Shown: positions 43,331 through 58,300 of the stretch, piece after piece | Layout of the letters: every line of letters begins with the position of its first letter | How positions within the stretch are numbered: the first letter of the stretch is position 1 | Source: Brugia malayi | Lineage: Eukaryota; Nematoda; Chromadorea; Rhabditida; Onchocercidae | Assembly (NCBI RefSeq): GCF_000002995.4 | Contig: NW_025062479.1 | Location: 17,790,721 to 17,854,720, forward strand | Reading direction: 5' to 3' | Length of the DNA stretch: 64,000 nucleotides | Notes under the pieces: model-generated | The model's database searches: none | Seen by the model: the letters and a program-made list of their open reading frames with translations, nothing else | Told to the model about the DNA's origin: nothing | Translations under genes and position numbers: made by a program

Positions 43331-46300
43331 CTATTGTAATAAAACTTTATTGAAAAAGTAAGAAGGATTGTTCAAATTACTATTTCTTACGTATTTAGAT
43401 AGTCTCAAGTATTTTAACATTGAGAAAAAGCCACAACAGCGTTCATCCATACGTTTCTTAATCATTTATAAGAATGTTTTGAAAAAAATCCTTTTGTTCA
43501 TTTTTTTCAAAATTTATGGTATTTTAATTTGGAGGATTAATGGATCAAAACAAACCAAGAATAACGAATTCCGTTCATTAGAAAAAGAGTTGCATTCTTG
43601 CTCCTGAAGAAAAAAATCAAATGAGGATTTTGTGATCCAATTTATAAAAATTTTTCTATTTAAACGTTGTTATAATTGAACTGTCATGAATTTAAATGAA
43701 TAATTCATGCAAATATATGTTTGTCTTGCTCCGTCCATTTAATTTAAATAATTAATTTATTAGAGATTCAAAGTAACAAAAGGAACTCTAATCAGAGTAA
43801 CAGATATTGACAAAAATAACGGACTCATTTTTTATAAAACCTTCACTTTTGTTGATAATTTTCCAGTAAGCTTTTCAATTTGTGAACCATGTCGTTAATC
43901 TTTTGTCTGATGCGTTCAGTCTTATTTAAATTTAAACTTTTTCAAACGATAAGTTAAAATATTGTCCACAACTGATGTCTCTCGATAGGTGACGATTGGG
44001 ATAAAATTGATTCAAGTTCAAAAATTTCCCTACGGTTTGTTTAGGTTGTATAATTAAAACTCTAACTAGCAATACATGCTTCTTTACTATCATTTATTAT
44101 CAAACAAAAACAAACATTTCTATTCATTTTAAAGTTGTTTCATTCCATTCCGAATTTCAACATTTGTTGTTTTTTTCCAAAATCAGGAAGAAATCTGCGA
44201 TAAGCATGCAAGGAAAGATAGAAGAAAGCAAAAGAAAACAGCGCATGGCAAATAAGAACTTTTATTCTAAACAAAACAGAAAATCAATTGCTTTAAATTC
44301 ATCAACACAAAAAAATGCAACTTTAGGGAGCAAACTCATCAAAAGATTTTCAATAACACATGGTACGATGTAATATGTCGGCATATTTTTTGTTCTTAAT
44401 TGTTAATATGAGTTTCACTGGAGAGAAGATGAACACGCCAAGCTAAAGGAAACCAAAAGAAATATTCAAGATAGAGCTATGCTGTATCAAATTATAAATT
44501 TACGAAATAATCATAAGAAATTGATAGAAAGTGTCACAATCTTTGCATAATCGCTAAAAATAGGAAATGACAATCTTTTTGGAACTTTCCAATTTGTAAT
44601 CACTTTTCGAAAACTGCTAAAGATAGAATAAATCTGTTATTACGGAACGAATCAACAGACTCCGCTTAGGTGGAATTATATGAAATGTGACACAATACGT
44701 TAAACCAAAAGTACTGGCAGTGCTGAAACATAATTATTGCACATACACACTGCTGATAAGGGGAAGAAAAATTAAAATGCATATTAGGATGAAAGTTATT
44801 GAGATAAAAGTTCATAAGCTGAGAAAATGCAAGCAGCAGCAATTAAGCAGCAAATAAAATTACAGAAGACATGAAGGGAAGAGCTCTGTAAATTTCAAAA
44901 CAGAAATATTCTTATAAGAGTGAAGTAATCCAGAAATTTCCTCAACTTTAATCGTACAATATAGCAAATATAGTCTTCTTTTCTTATTATTTGCATTACC
45001 TTATTATTTTTTTTTTTTTTTTTTTTGTTATTTGCATTACCGGAGAGGAGAGTTTGAACTTCTGGATGAGCAGCTCACAGCTTATCCGCCAATAAAAGTA
45101 TTTATTTTTCAATCAACCAAGAAGAATAAATTAGTCGCAATTTTTAATTTACGACTCTGGCACGTTATGCAAATCTATCAGCAGTAAGTAAAGAATACCA
45201 AACTACGAAGAAGAAAAGACAAAAGAAGAGAACCAGAACTGAAATTCTGAGAAGGCGTAAATTTAAAATTCCGAGAAAGCAAAGATAAAAGCCGACTGAA
45301 ATTCCTAAATTAAATAATAAGTTAATAAGTGGAATTGAAAAGAAAATTGAATTATTTTCTTTCGGAAAAGGAAAAATTTAAGATAGACTCTAGCAGGTTC
45401 CAACCAAGTAAGACAATGCTAAGCCAACATTCACTGAATTTTGCTTAATTAATAGGTCACTTAATGAAAAGTAATTCTTCAGTGATTCGATAAGGTGTTG
45501 TTCACTCTCACATTACTTCTGGCACTAGTGGCTTTCAATGTAGTCTGCTGATGTCTTCTACTCTCTTCAAACTTTGAGTACAACATTGCAAGTTTTTTAG
45601 GTAATTTCACCTTCACTGGTGAATTCAAACATTGATTCTGACTGTAATGTAATGTACTGCTTGACTTTTACTATACAATGCAAACCTTTCGTTTATCATT
45701 GTTACTGCCCACTTGGTTAAGCGATGTTCGACTTCTACGCATTTCTTCTATTTCATGCTTATATTTGTCAAACATGCCATATGGTATCACGGCGGTGGCA
45801 GCACCGCTTGTCGACGGTCCTGAGAGAGGAACTATCTGAGCTGGAGCATTGCATCCACCCACTTCGTGGCAGAATGGAGTAATATATCGAGTTTCAGATG
45901 TTTCATACTGTGTTGTTGTTGCTCGGAAGCCATTATGCGATGCTGGCGATAAAGGGCCGAAGGAAGTACCACTCGGTACTGCTCTTCCCTCATGACTGCG
46001 TCCTATATGTCTTTCACGATACCAATCTGGCACGTGTAATTTTTCTGTAGACTTTCTAAATCGCAACTCGTGTTCCGAAACATTTGGGGTTTTTTCGCAG
46101 AATTTTTGAAGTTCATTTTCCGGTGGTGCTGATTCTTCACGCATCCTAAAAATAATAAATAAAAAACGAATACTAATGAAAATTCTTGAAAAAACTTTGT
46201 TCTACTTCTCATATAACTGATTAACCATGATCTATTATTCCTTCGAATCTCTTTTCATATGTATAGCTCACTCACAATCATCAGATTATGACTAATCAAT

Positions 46301-49300
46301 TACAGTTCAAACTTCCCATAAACGGTTCACATTTCAAAATGTGAACCGTTTATGTAAAAATTTTTTTTGACCAAGCTTTTCCAAACTTTTTTTCAAAACA
46401 AATATACTTTCGATCCATCAAATAATCGGCACTTTTCGAACGGACATGTGAAACAATGCTCTGTGGTGCATCACGTCGACTAAATCGGTTGTAATCCATC
46501 ACTGAACCGGAACGATGGACATCGTCCAAATTAGTTTCCTCAACCTGTAATATTTCTAAGAAATAGAATAAAAGATACCATAACAAAAAAGTTCATTATG
46601 CCTGAAAATGTTCAAATTCAAAATTGATCATTAACATATTCCACTTTAATATAGGAACGCAATCGAAAATATGTGAAAGAAGTATAATTATTGAAGCAAT
46701 GAAGCAAAGGAGTGATTATGACTCAGTCAGTCTCACTAACCTATCAATATTTAGATTAACTAGCAACTCACATGCTTCGAATGCTTCATATAAACTTCAG
46801 AAACAATGATATTAAAGTAATGATCATTGATTAATTTCCAACTGTCTTTGTTGCCGAAAGTTTAAAGCGTTTTAGAAATCAGAAGAAGTTTAGCAATTAC
46901 TTGATTTATCTCCGTGCAGGGGAGCCTAGGTTTGAACTCTTCAGGAGAAATCCTATGTATCTCAAAGTGGAGGGAAACTCTGCATGCAGTTAACAGCATC
47001 TTATTTCATCCGTCATTTTGCTAAATAAGTCTGTTTAATAGTCCATGTTTTGAAACTTCAGTTAAAGTTATATATTTAAATCGATATAGATTCCATTTCA
47101 ATTTTCAATTCATGCACCATTAAAAAATCTTATGAAAACTGAGAATCAAAAGTCAACAAAGGCTATGTTTAAAAAGACGTAGATGTAAAGGAATTTTATT
47201 TGATAGGATTTACCACAGCAAATAAAGGTCGCTGATCCAGGTCGGGATACTGCCTACCCGAAGTGGTTACTGTAAAGCCTTTAAAAACAGTTAGATATCG
47301 AAGCCAAACACAAATTATCTTTATTAATGCCGAAATGAGACCCACTTCACTATTAGACCAAAAAAAAGTCTTTCGAAAAACGTCAAGTAGATCTCCGGTA
47401 AGTTGAAAGCATTAAGCTCAGCAAAATAACATAACCCATCTTTCACCTATCCAGTAAATCATAGCACAATGAAGGGACATGAAACATGTTGGCAAGAAAA
47501 GCATGAAAGAGTCAGAAAATACGTCATATATAGAACCTGTCGTTGAGCTGAAACAATGTCACCAATTCCAGTGTCGAGGTTTGTCTCAAGGTAGGACGTT
47601 GAGTAACCGCGAGTTCGGCTGTACAGATTTGGTTGTGAGAGACGTTGCTTGTAAGGCATCCAGTAGCGCTCTGCTCGTTGAAACAAACGGTTGTATTCCT
47701 GCTATTGGTTTTTTTTTTTTTTTTTTTCTTTTTTCATTACCTTAGTAGTATTGAATTGATTAAGCATGATGGTTTTTAGCAGAGGGATAAGGTTTCTATA
47801 AAAAAACAGAAGTAGACATAAGCATGGACCATCCAACTGTCATTTCAGAAACTTACAACAAATTTTTAAACTTGAATTTTTGGGAAATCTTTATATAAAT
47901 GGGTGGAGATAGCTATAACATCCACAAAGTAATAGAGAAATACTGAAGCAGGTCTAGATTAATGAAAAAGCGGTTGCAAAGCAAAAACATTCAAGCAAAG
48001 TTGCTGAATTCATCATTCTTTGAACTTCAAATGAACCTTTGCAGTATTTCCTGCTAATTTTAAAATTCCTCATTCACGAATTATGTTATGATTCCAGATT
48101 TCCGATTCGCTTCAAACATTCTCTTCGATATCTGTCTGCATTTTAAAAATTCCCTGCTCCAAAAAATTTTTATTTAAAATAAAACTTTCATTTTTATCAA
48201 GAAAAAAAAAACCTGGTCATACGGACTAGGACCAATGCTATTATACGGCAATTGATTTAGCTCGTGTTTCGAACTAAATTCATTTCTCTGTGGTTTTTCA
48301 TAGAGCGGTCCATGATATTCCGATCGTGACCGTAATATGTCATCTGATGTTTGCCGAAAACGTTCGCTTATTGCATCTGAGAATATAATTTGGTATTTAA
48401 CTGGTTTTATTTGCTTAACTGCACTTCGATTCATATTATCAGAGATCTTCATCTTAACTTACGCATTTCATATGCCGTCAGCAAGAAAATTTGAAGCATT
48501 GGTTTCATTCCTTTCCTGTGATGTCAGGTATACGCTCGTCAAAAAGCAGAGATATAAAGTATTAAAGACCACCTATGTAAACTGGTTGGAAGATAAAAGT
48601 ACCAACCAGATGCATTATTAGCATCACTTGAAAGGAATTCTTTCCTCGCTTTCTCAAGTTTCGACCGATATCTACTTGTACGACGACTTGATGATCGACT
48701 GAAATCATCATCATCGGCGGAGCGTCGGCTATACAGACGTTCACGTGTCAACATACTTGAATCGGACCCATTTGATATATTATTTTGCGTGTATCTAAAA
48801 AATTTTTGACTGAAATTCAAGAAAATGAATAAGTGATATTGGGAAAATAAATTTGTGATCCATTCGCGGTTTGAAAATACCAAAGTGTCTCAAAACATTT
48901 CACTCCGAAACTGAAAAAACTTTGGTACATTTTTTTCCAAAAATGAATTTACAGACCATTACCTTGCTATGGAAATCTCCCCACCAAATTATTTTTCCAT
49001 CTTCTCTCTGTTTAACTTATTTTCACTTACGCAATATCTTTATATCAATATCTCAACGAAACGGAAATATTCTGAAGACTGAACCGCATGACCACTAACT
49101 CAACTGAGTTATAACTTCCAATTCCTCATTGTGGATATACGATCTTTCATTGTAGATTTATTAGGAATGTCGGAAAGTTCAAATTAGATTGCTGTCATGA
49201 GCTATCTCTGTCCTTGCTTAATTATCATTTTAAATGTTACAGACCACATTTTAACATTAGTCATGGTTCTGCGTAAATATCTTGCATGCTTTTCTTGGTT

Positions 49301-52300
49301 TTCAGAAATTGATATCGTGATGGTATTTTCACTACTGCGTAGCAACTATTCGTGAAAAAGAAACAAAAACTTTATTCCATAATTTGAAATTTTGAAATCA
49401 AAGAATGCAAGTTTACAAAAGCAAAAGAGACGAGAATTTATTCGTTAGCAAGTGGAATCAGACACTATTCGTAAAATTTGGCTGAATCATGCAGGCAGCA
49501 ATACCATCACGGTGTCAGTTATTCACTAAAATTACCAGAAAAGCATACTACAATACAGCATAAAGGTTCCCTTTTCTACAAAATATATTGGCCGTGTTAG
49601 TATGAAAAGTGAAGTGACTTTCCTATGTATTCCAATTTAAATTATAAAAATTAGCAACTTGTTTTATAATCTCACATTCTTATCCTCAAACCAAAGTCGA
49701 GATTTTTTTAGAGGCTGAAAAAAAGGTGAAATAATAATTATAGTAAAAAAGTAAAAAAGAAAGCAGTAACTGAGTTTGTGATATTCCAAATATGCAACGG
49801 TGTAGTAAAGAAAGTATTAACTGAATAAAAAGCTAAAAATATCAAAAAATTGAAATGCTAAAAATTAAGGCATAGATATAGAAAAAATTGTGTCAAGCGA
49901 AATGCACTTTTGCTAAACCACTTCAAGCTGATTAGATCAGACCAATTAATTTGGACTTAACTGAATCAGTTTCAGGTTAATGGAAGCTTAAAACATTTTC
50001 TTCCTTCTTCTCCCATCCTCACTGATAACACATTTATAAAACTAAACATCTGATCTTAATCAGCTAGAAAATATTTATTTTATATGGAATAAACCTGATT
50101 AATTGAAATGAGCTCAGCATTAAAATAATCCAAATTATTCGCCACTATTTGAACCCATATGAAGAAATGCATTCTAAGAATAGACAAATTAGAAGTTCTC
50201 ACAAAAGCTCTTCTCGAAATAATCAAAAAAAAAAACTTTTCAATAAAAGTTTGAAGAATAATGCGGTGAAATCATGAACATTTCAAAGTGTCTGTTGCTC
50301 TAATAAATCATACCATGTAAGTATTCAGATTATATTATTCTTAGAAAAAAAGGTAAATTTTCTATTCTCACGAAGGCAACACACAAGTTCATACAATAGT
50401 CTGTTTACAAAATATACCTAGGATCGTCGGACCAGACAGTACGATCAATACGTTCGATTACTTGTCGCTCCACTTTCGTCGTTACTTCGTTCCCGCCACT
50501 ACTTAAGTTCTCTCGAGAACCACACGAAATCGCTGCCAGATTTTCTCTTGAATAATAAGGTGGTTTTGTTAATTTTTCTAAAGTCTCTCGAGATGTTAAT
50601 ATGTCCTTGCGGCGATCACGACTTGTTATTTGCATTAACAAATGTCGTTTTTCCATTTCCATCTTTTCTTTTTCCTCTATTTCACGTGCTATTTGATCTA
50701 ACTTATCACGACTTCGGCGATCTTCAAGACGACGTTGAGCTTCACGTTCTAATGCTTCCTGACGCTCTTGTTCACGCAATTCTGAATTACGTTTCTCCTG
50801 CTCAAGCAATTGTTTTAAGCGACGATCTTCTTCTACTCTAAAATGTGACATAAATTACAGAAATGTTATATGAAGTAACTTCTTTCAAACACTTAAATTT
50901 GACGAATTAACTTATCTTTTATTCTTCCTTCTCATGAATAACGAGTATAAAAGTAAGGTTGAGATATCCTTAGCATTTCAACAATTCTCCGCTAGTCAAC
51001 TTTTTATTTTTTTTACGGAATCGTTTCAGTTTTTTAAAATATCAAATGATGAAACTAACCGTTCACGTTCTCTTCTTTCGGCTTCCTGACGTTCACGTTC
51101 TTGTAATTCATTAGCTTCACGTTCCAATGCCTGTCTTTGTTCATCTCGATGTATTTCAGCTAATCGCGCTGCATGTCTGCAAGAAAAAATCCAGCTCTAA
51201 CAGAGAGAACAGAATATGGAACTCCTGCGCTCATCCGTTAATTTAATATCTAAGTGCAAAACCATGACTAGTTTTCGAATGTTGTTTTCTTGAAATCGTA
51301 AAACTCAACAAGTTATTTTCTACGATGTGGAAAGACCTTAATTCTTTTACTCAGTTGATATGCAAAGGATGATTCAATATAATCTAATACCTTTCCTGGG
51401 CAGCACTTCTGATGGCTGCTAATTTCTCTCGTTCCATCTTTTCTTCTATTTGACGCTCACGTTCTCGACGCACCGCCTCACGCCTTTCACGTTCACGTTT
51501 CTCGGCTTCAATTCGTTCTTCTTCTTGTCTTTGACGCTCCCGTTCCTCATCCTCTCGCCTCTCCTGTTCACGTCTTTCTGCTGCAAGTTTTTGAGCTTCA
51601 AACAGTTCCTTCTCACGTCGCTCTTCTTCCTGAAAATGGAATTTGAAAAAGAATGAACCGCATGTTCTCTTTCTTTCGTCTCTTCAAAGCCCATACTTCG
51701 CCTCTTTTTGAAATTACAGTATATCTTTGGTGTGACCAATAATCTATCTCATATTTTAAGAATCTATCCCTTTTCTTGAAATGAAATTTCATGCATATTT
51801 CATGAACAACATCAATTTGTCAATTTCCAGTTTCTAATTTTCAATCTCTTGAGTTTTTAAAATTTTGAGCTTAAGGTAGAGACCTAAATTTTGATATCTA
51901 AAAGTTCCATCTACCTGACGTTGAAGTTCCTTTACTTCCGCTTCTTGCTTCTCTCTATCTAATCGCTCTTGTTCACGACGCAAATTCTCTAAGCGTTCTT
52001 TTTCTAAACGTTCACTAAGCCGCCGCTGCATTTCTCGTTCTTCTGCTTCCCGCTGCATTTCAGCTATGATTTCAGCTTCTCTATAAAATTTATTAAGCTG
52101 TTGAAAAATAAAAATCTGAACTAAAAGAAAATTAATTTCTTACGGAATATGAAGGAATATAATTTTTTAAAGAAAAAAAAAAAAAAAAAAAAAACAAAAA
52201 TGATACGATTCACATTGTTGAGTTAAACGAATTAAGCTACAACCTTCTTTCTTCTTCTCTACGACGAGCTTCTCGATTCTCTTCTTCAATTCGTTCTGCT

Positions 52301-55300
52301 TCACGCATTTGCGCTTCTCGTCTTTGCATCTCCAGTAGTTCTTCCTCTACTCTGAAAAATAGAATGAATTAAATTATAGATTAGCAATCAAACATGAAAT
52401 TGTTTTGAAAAAGGTCAAAGACCTAAAGAGGCTTGTAGTTTTTTAAAGTAAGACATCAAAAAGCGAAAGTTATTAAAATAATTAGAACCTTAAGAGCTCC
52501 TGTTTCTCACGAATAATGCGTTCCTGCTCTTGGCGCTCTCTCTCAAATCGTTCTTGCTCTTCTTTTTCTTTTTCTCGTTCCTGCCGCTCCCGTTCTTGAC
52601 GTTCACGTTTGATTCGTTCAATTCGCTCAATTTCGAGCCTCTCAGTTTCTATTCTCTCACGTTCCAAACGTTCGCATTCCAGGCGTTCTTTTTCAGCCTG
52701 CTCACGTGCTAGTCGCTCACGTTCACGCTCTGCACGCTCACGATCCAAGCGTTCACGTTCACGTCGCTCATCCTCGAGTCTAAAGCTTAGTTTATTTCTA
52801 AAACTTTCAACATCCTTTCAAAAAGTCACCTGCAGTTATCTTTTTCAAGAATAAGTATTACGACTGCATGAAGCTCAAAACAGACTTCATATTATTTTGG
52901 AGTAGAAAATGAAACAAACTACCTTTCTTGTTCCAATCGACTTTTTTCTAATTCTCGCCACCTCTGCAGCTCATATTCTTCATGTTCCCTTCGGGCTCTT
53001 TCAAGTCGTTCCCATTCCGCTCTACGCTGTAATTCAACATTTTCACGTGCTGCTCGTTCTTTATCCAGTCTCTGCTTCTCCAGTCGTTCACGTTCCAAAC
53101 GTTCACTTTCCAATTCTCGATGCTTCAAGCATTTCGTTTGAGAGTCGGATTGGAAGAAAATTCAAGTACTTTCCGTCTTCATAATAATGTCTATGTGAGT
53201 GGGAATTAAGTTTATTAGTATCTTAATTATTTTAAATAACTGTCGATAATTCAATGAAGATAGTCCTATTGTATAGAACAGGAAGAAACAATTAATACTT
53301 ATCAGTAGATAATCAAATATTTGTATTAGTAATTTTTATGAGAGGATGATGAATTAAATGATAAATTCCTTACAGTGATATATATCAGGAATGACGATAA
53401 TTAATCTCACTTATTTTAGGTATTACTAAGGATAAATCAGAGAAACAGTCAGCACCTTTATTTCTCTCTCACGTCGTTTTCTTTCTAAATATTCACGCTC
53501 CTTTGCTTCCCACAGCCGTCGCTCCTCTTCGGCTCTCTTTCGGCGATCTTCCTCTTCACGCTGTCGTTGCTCTTGATCTTTTTTGATACGACGTTCTTCT
53601 TCCTCCAAACTTCTGTGAAGTATAACAGATTTCGAGAAGGCTTAATTAGTTCAGTTTTCAATATAATTTGTAATTAAAATCCCAGAAGAAATAAGAAAGA
53701 AATGTTCAAATTTTCTTCTATTCCATCATTTAAGTTTTGAATTTTACTACCATTCTTGAAAAAGCGAAATATATTAAACTTTTTTACCTTAAATATTTGT
53801 AATTGTAATCAACAGTACGCTCTTCCCTGGGGTAATATTTGTTATCGACGGATGGATATCGTTCACGTTCCAAAATAATCGGTGATGAACGAGATAGCGG
53901 TGGTGCAGAAAGAGCTTCGGAAGAACGTGTCACGAAAGTTCTAGTCCGTATTTCTTTCCGATAATATTCTTCTTGATGATAATCACTAAATGGTGTTGCC
54001 GTTGAACGATAGTCGATCGGTGTTATGGTTGAAGAAGGAATGGATGAAGTGGTCCGTTGTACTGGTATTTCTCGAATTGTCCGAGATCGATGTTCTGAAA
54101 TCAATTATGAATTAACTAAACAAAAAAAAAAAGAAAAAAAAAATGAATGACCAATTGTGTAGTAAATAACTGTTTTTTCTACTTTCTTTTTTTTTGTCAT
54201 TTTACCAATAACAGATTAATGAACAAGTAGCTAACAGTTGAAGTATGATCTACCAGTAATAAGAAGGCTCAGTAAATTAATTATTGAATTTATACAGTCA
54301 AACAAATGAATAAATGAAGAAGAAATCGGGAAGCAAAAAACAGAAATAAATGTACAGAATAGTGTAATAAGCAATTAAGCAAGTAAAAGATAATTTTCTG
54401 AAAACCATTAAATATATTAACCGGATCGCTGTGCGTGAATATCGTCATCCCGCGACATATCGGAACTGCGTAGCTAAAAAAGAGAAAAAATAAAATTTCG
54501 GCAGTGTTGTATGAATTTTAAAAAGTGTCCAAATTCATTTCAGAATAAAGTAATTAGTGAAGCTGAGTTCAGTTTTCATAACAAATGAATTTAAATAATT
54601 TTTAAATTATGACGGAGATGAGACAAAAATAAAGATTTTTCTCCCAAAAGAAAACGATTTTTAAAAGAACAAAATGAAGAAATGAAAACTGTGATTATCA
54701 TCGTGAGAAGGTATACATCAATTATTTGCAGCTTATCATTTGATCTATTTTAAGCAGTTATTTTTTCCAGTCAGAATCATTTTTATCATGGTCGTCTTTG
54801 TTTTTATCATGATATCAATATTGTCAGTATGAAAGAATGCAGCTATGATAATACTCAAGAAAATTCTAATTATGGGTCGAAAAGAAATGCCCCAACATTG
54901 ATTAAGAGTTTTCTATCTAAATCTGCCTTATTTAAATAATTCGCAAATAAAAGAAGAATGTGAAGACGAGGAATAATCTTGTTTCGAAGAAGAAATTAGG
55001 AAAAAAGCCATGTGAGTTTGAAAATTCCTAAATTTCCTCATAAGATAAATTCTCGTGAAGCTACCTGGAGCATACACCTGACCACCTGAAGGATTTCTAA
55101 TATCAATAGATTCATGGTTCTATGAATTGAAATATTTTTCAGAACTACGCAAAATCACTAGAACTTGTCCTGATACGGGGACATGGTCAGATAATGAATT
55201 CTTTTAATCAATGCTTGGAAGAGACTGCAGAATCCTTAGGAAAATCTACACATCACTGAGGACTGATTGATTAAATGAACAGACCGACGATCAAAACGGT

Positions 55301-58300
55301 GAGGATTTAATCGACAAATCACTTAGTACTCAGTTGTCATTAAGTATATCGCTTAGCAGGCAAACAGTACTGTAAAGCAGAGAAACTTTGGCCGCCGTAA
55401 ACTTTTTATATTGCCTAAAATATGTGAACAAATGGAATTTGCTGATTGTTTTAAAACTTTATGCAGTTTCCAATGTGTTTCACTGGAATTTATATTAAGT
55501 TTTGTATAACCTATAAATAAGTAATAAAAAATTATCGTTTTTAAGTTTCTCAGTCCAGATGAGATATTGTTAGGGAGAAATAAGATGAAAGTGAAAGAAA
55601 AGGCGGAATTACAATTTGAGTCCGAAGAAAGAGAAAAATAAGGACATCATAAGGATATTATGAGACAAACTGAACAGTGATAAATTAATACAAACTTATG
55701 TAAAGAAAAACTAATTAACAAGAAAAAAAAAAACGAATATATTGCAAACTTTTTTTTTTTTTTTGTTTTGGAGGTATCGAAAAAAGATTCTTTCTAGAAA
55801 AACAATAAGTCGTATTTTCCAAATTAGAGAATTGTTTCAATTGTTAAAAGAAGCGTTAAGCTTTATGAAACCTTCGAAAAAAGAAATTTAAAGCCATAAT
55901 AAAAAATTTATCGGAAACTTTAAGTGCCAACATGCATAAAATAACTGCACGTCCTTTAATTGGATTTCCTTGGTGATGAATTTACTGACTATAACAGTCA
56001 AAAAATTAACTAGTGAGACTTCAATAAATCAATCGATTGTCATTTTTTCGATTAAAGTCAGTTAGAAAGAGAGAGAATTTAATTTTGCTTTTAAAATGAA
56101 TAAATGATAACAACAGTAGTATGGCATTAGAAAGCAATGATGAACAATTTTTAAATGCCATTCAATTAAACAATGCGTTATTGACATAGAGACACACTTT
56201 GAAATAGATCAAATATACGGCAATATTTCGCTAAAAGAGAAAACCTATCAAAACTTAATAAAAGGGAAGAGTTCATAAAAAGGAGAATGTGTATGAAGAA
56301 AGGCTGACTAAAGGTAGTTGAACAGTATTATGATTAAAAACTAATCGCAATGGTCAAAGATGATTCATCTATAGTAGAAGTGGTAACAGTAATAGTAGAA
56401 GGAGAAGTAGACATTTATTGAAAATGAAGGTAAAAGCTTTCCTGCATTTTGCAAAACTAAATTTCTCAAAAAAATTTTACAATGGAGCAGTTTGTATCTT
56501 CCTCACTTCTCTCGCAGTTTTGGAATTTCTTCAAAAAAAAAAAAAAACTTTTGGATAAAAGCACAACACTTTTCACTTGCATTCCTTTCAAAAAAAAAAT
56601 ATTCACAACTTGTCAACTAAAGAAGGATTTAAACTTCGTGTTTATAAAGATGGCATTTGGTTAATAACTTCATATTCAGCAATAATATTTGAAAAAGTTG
56701 CTGAACTAAGGTGAACTTCCAAGTGTAAGATAAGTTTCTAATTTCCATGGACCCATCTAAGAGATGCAATGCAATTCTCATGAATTATATTGGAAATAAT
56801 TAAAATTATTGGTTTCAGCTGATTAAAATATACTAGCATCATTCCAGTCACAGTTAATGTTGTACTTAAAAATTTCAGAAATTAAATACATCGAATTCAG
56901 TTGATAAGATAAAAATGATTGGATCGCCAATGAAAAGCAGCTCTGACAATGTTATACTAATGGCATTGACAGTAAGAGTTGACCGTAGTTCAGTGCAAAC
57001 AGAAATCAGCAATATCGCCGATTATAATGCTGCAGTGATTTTGAGTTGCGCAATTTACGCGCTTTTCAATGTAACTGTCACAATTTAGTGCTGAAAAATT
57101 AGTTTTCTTACAAATTCCAGTTAAAGAACCAAGAATGAAAGAAATCAAAGCAGATTTCCTTTGAAAAATTGATTTCCTGTAATCCGATCTACTTATCACT
57201 GTACATATATTAAACCTTAGCAAGAAATGTAAAACTTCTTGTCTAGGATAGTGTAAGATAGTTTACAAAACTATTATTTAAACTATTAGTTTATAAAACA
57301 AAACCAATATTGAAATTCTTTCTGTAAGGCGGACAACTTTCATAAGGTCTCTCAATTTTGATTTTGTTCCCAAAAACGTTGAAATAAGGAAAAAGGAGGA
57401 ATAATTTCAATTTTTCCAAGATTTTATATTTTTAAGATAAATTAACATCAGGGTATACAATTTAACAATTAAAGATAATCGAAATCCAACCACTGTACAG
57501 TCTAATTTCCGAAATAAAAACTTTTTAATTGCTCAACGACTACTGCCACTGAATTCAGAAACTTATCACGGCATGTTGTTTATTCAAAAAATTTCCCACT
57601 GAATTCAGAACTTATCACGGCATGTTGTTTATTCATAATAATTTACCAATTAAAGAGAATCATAATAATTTGCAACTAAAAAGAACCTATAAGTAATTTT
57701 GATGACTATGCCACATATTTTATTGAATGATTGTTCGCTATCGCTCCGTTATGCCAATAAATCAGTGTGGACGGGTTTTTTTTTTTTCATTAATGAGGCA
57801 AAAAATTCCATTCAATTTTCAAATGGTCGGCAACATTTCTCCCAGAAATAGAAAGGTACAGTAATCGGCGGATCAACATATTGAATGGATTAAGTGCCAA
57901 CAATTTTAAAATTCTCGAAGAAAAATATGTAATTCTGAATTTTATATGTCCAGCAATGGATTAACAAGCTTATTTTCAGATATTGTAAAATATTGTCTAT
58001 GTCATTTCACGACTTTACTAACTTTTTACTCGTATTTATTTTAGAGAATTTTACTTATGTAAATGTCCATAAGTGGCTTTTTAGCTCGATAGAAGGTAGA
58101 GTTCTAAAATATTCATTAAATATTTAAAATAAAAATAAACAATGAAAAAGAAAAATCAAATTCACTTCTTTTCAAAGAAATTGATGGAAGCAATTTAAAA
58201 AAAGCTCCAAACAAGGAGAATTATAAGAAGCGTAAGAAGAGGAACTTGGAATATTTAAATGATAAGCCACAGGAATAAAAAAAGAGTAGGAAAGAAAAAG

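Noticed and set aside
52530..52854. Plus-strand Ser/Arg-rich and Phe-rich ORFs
   Set aside because: Antisense shadows of the repetitive AJM-1 coiled-coil code.
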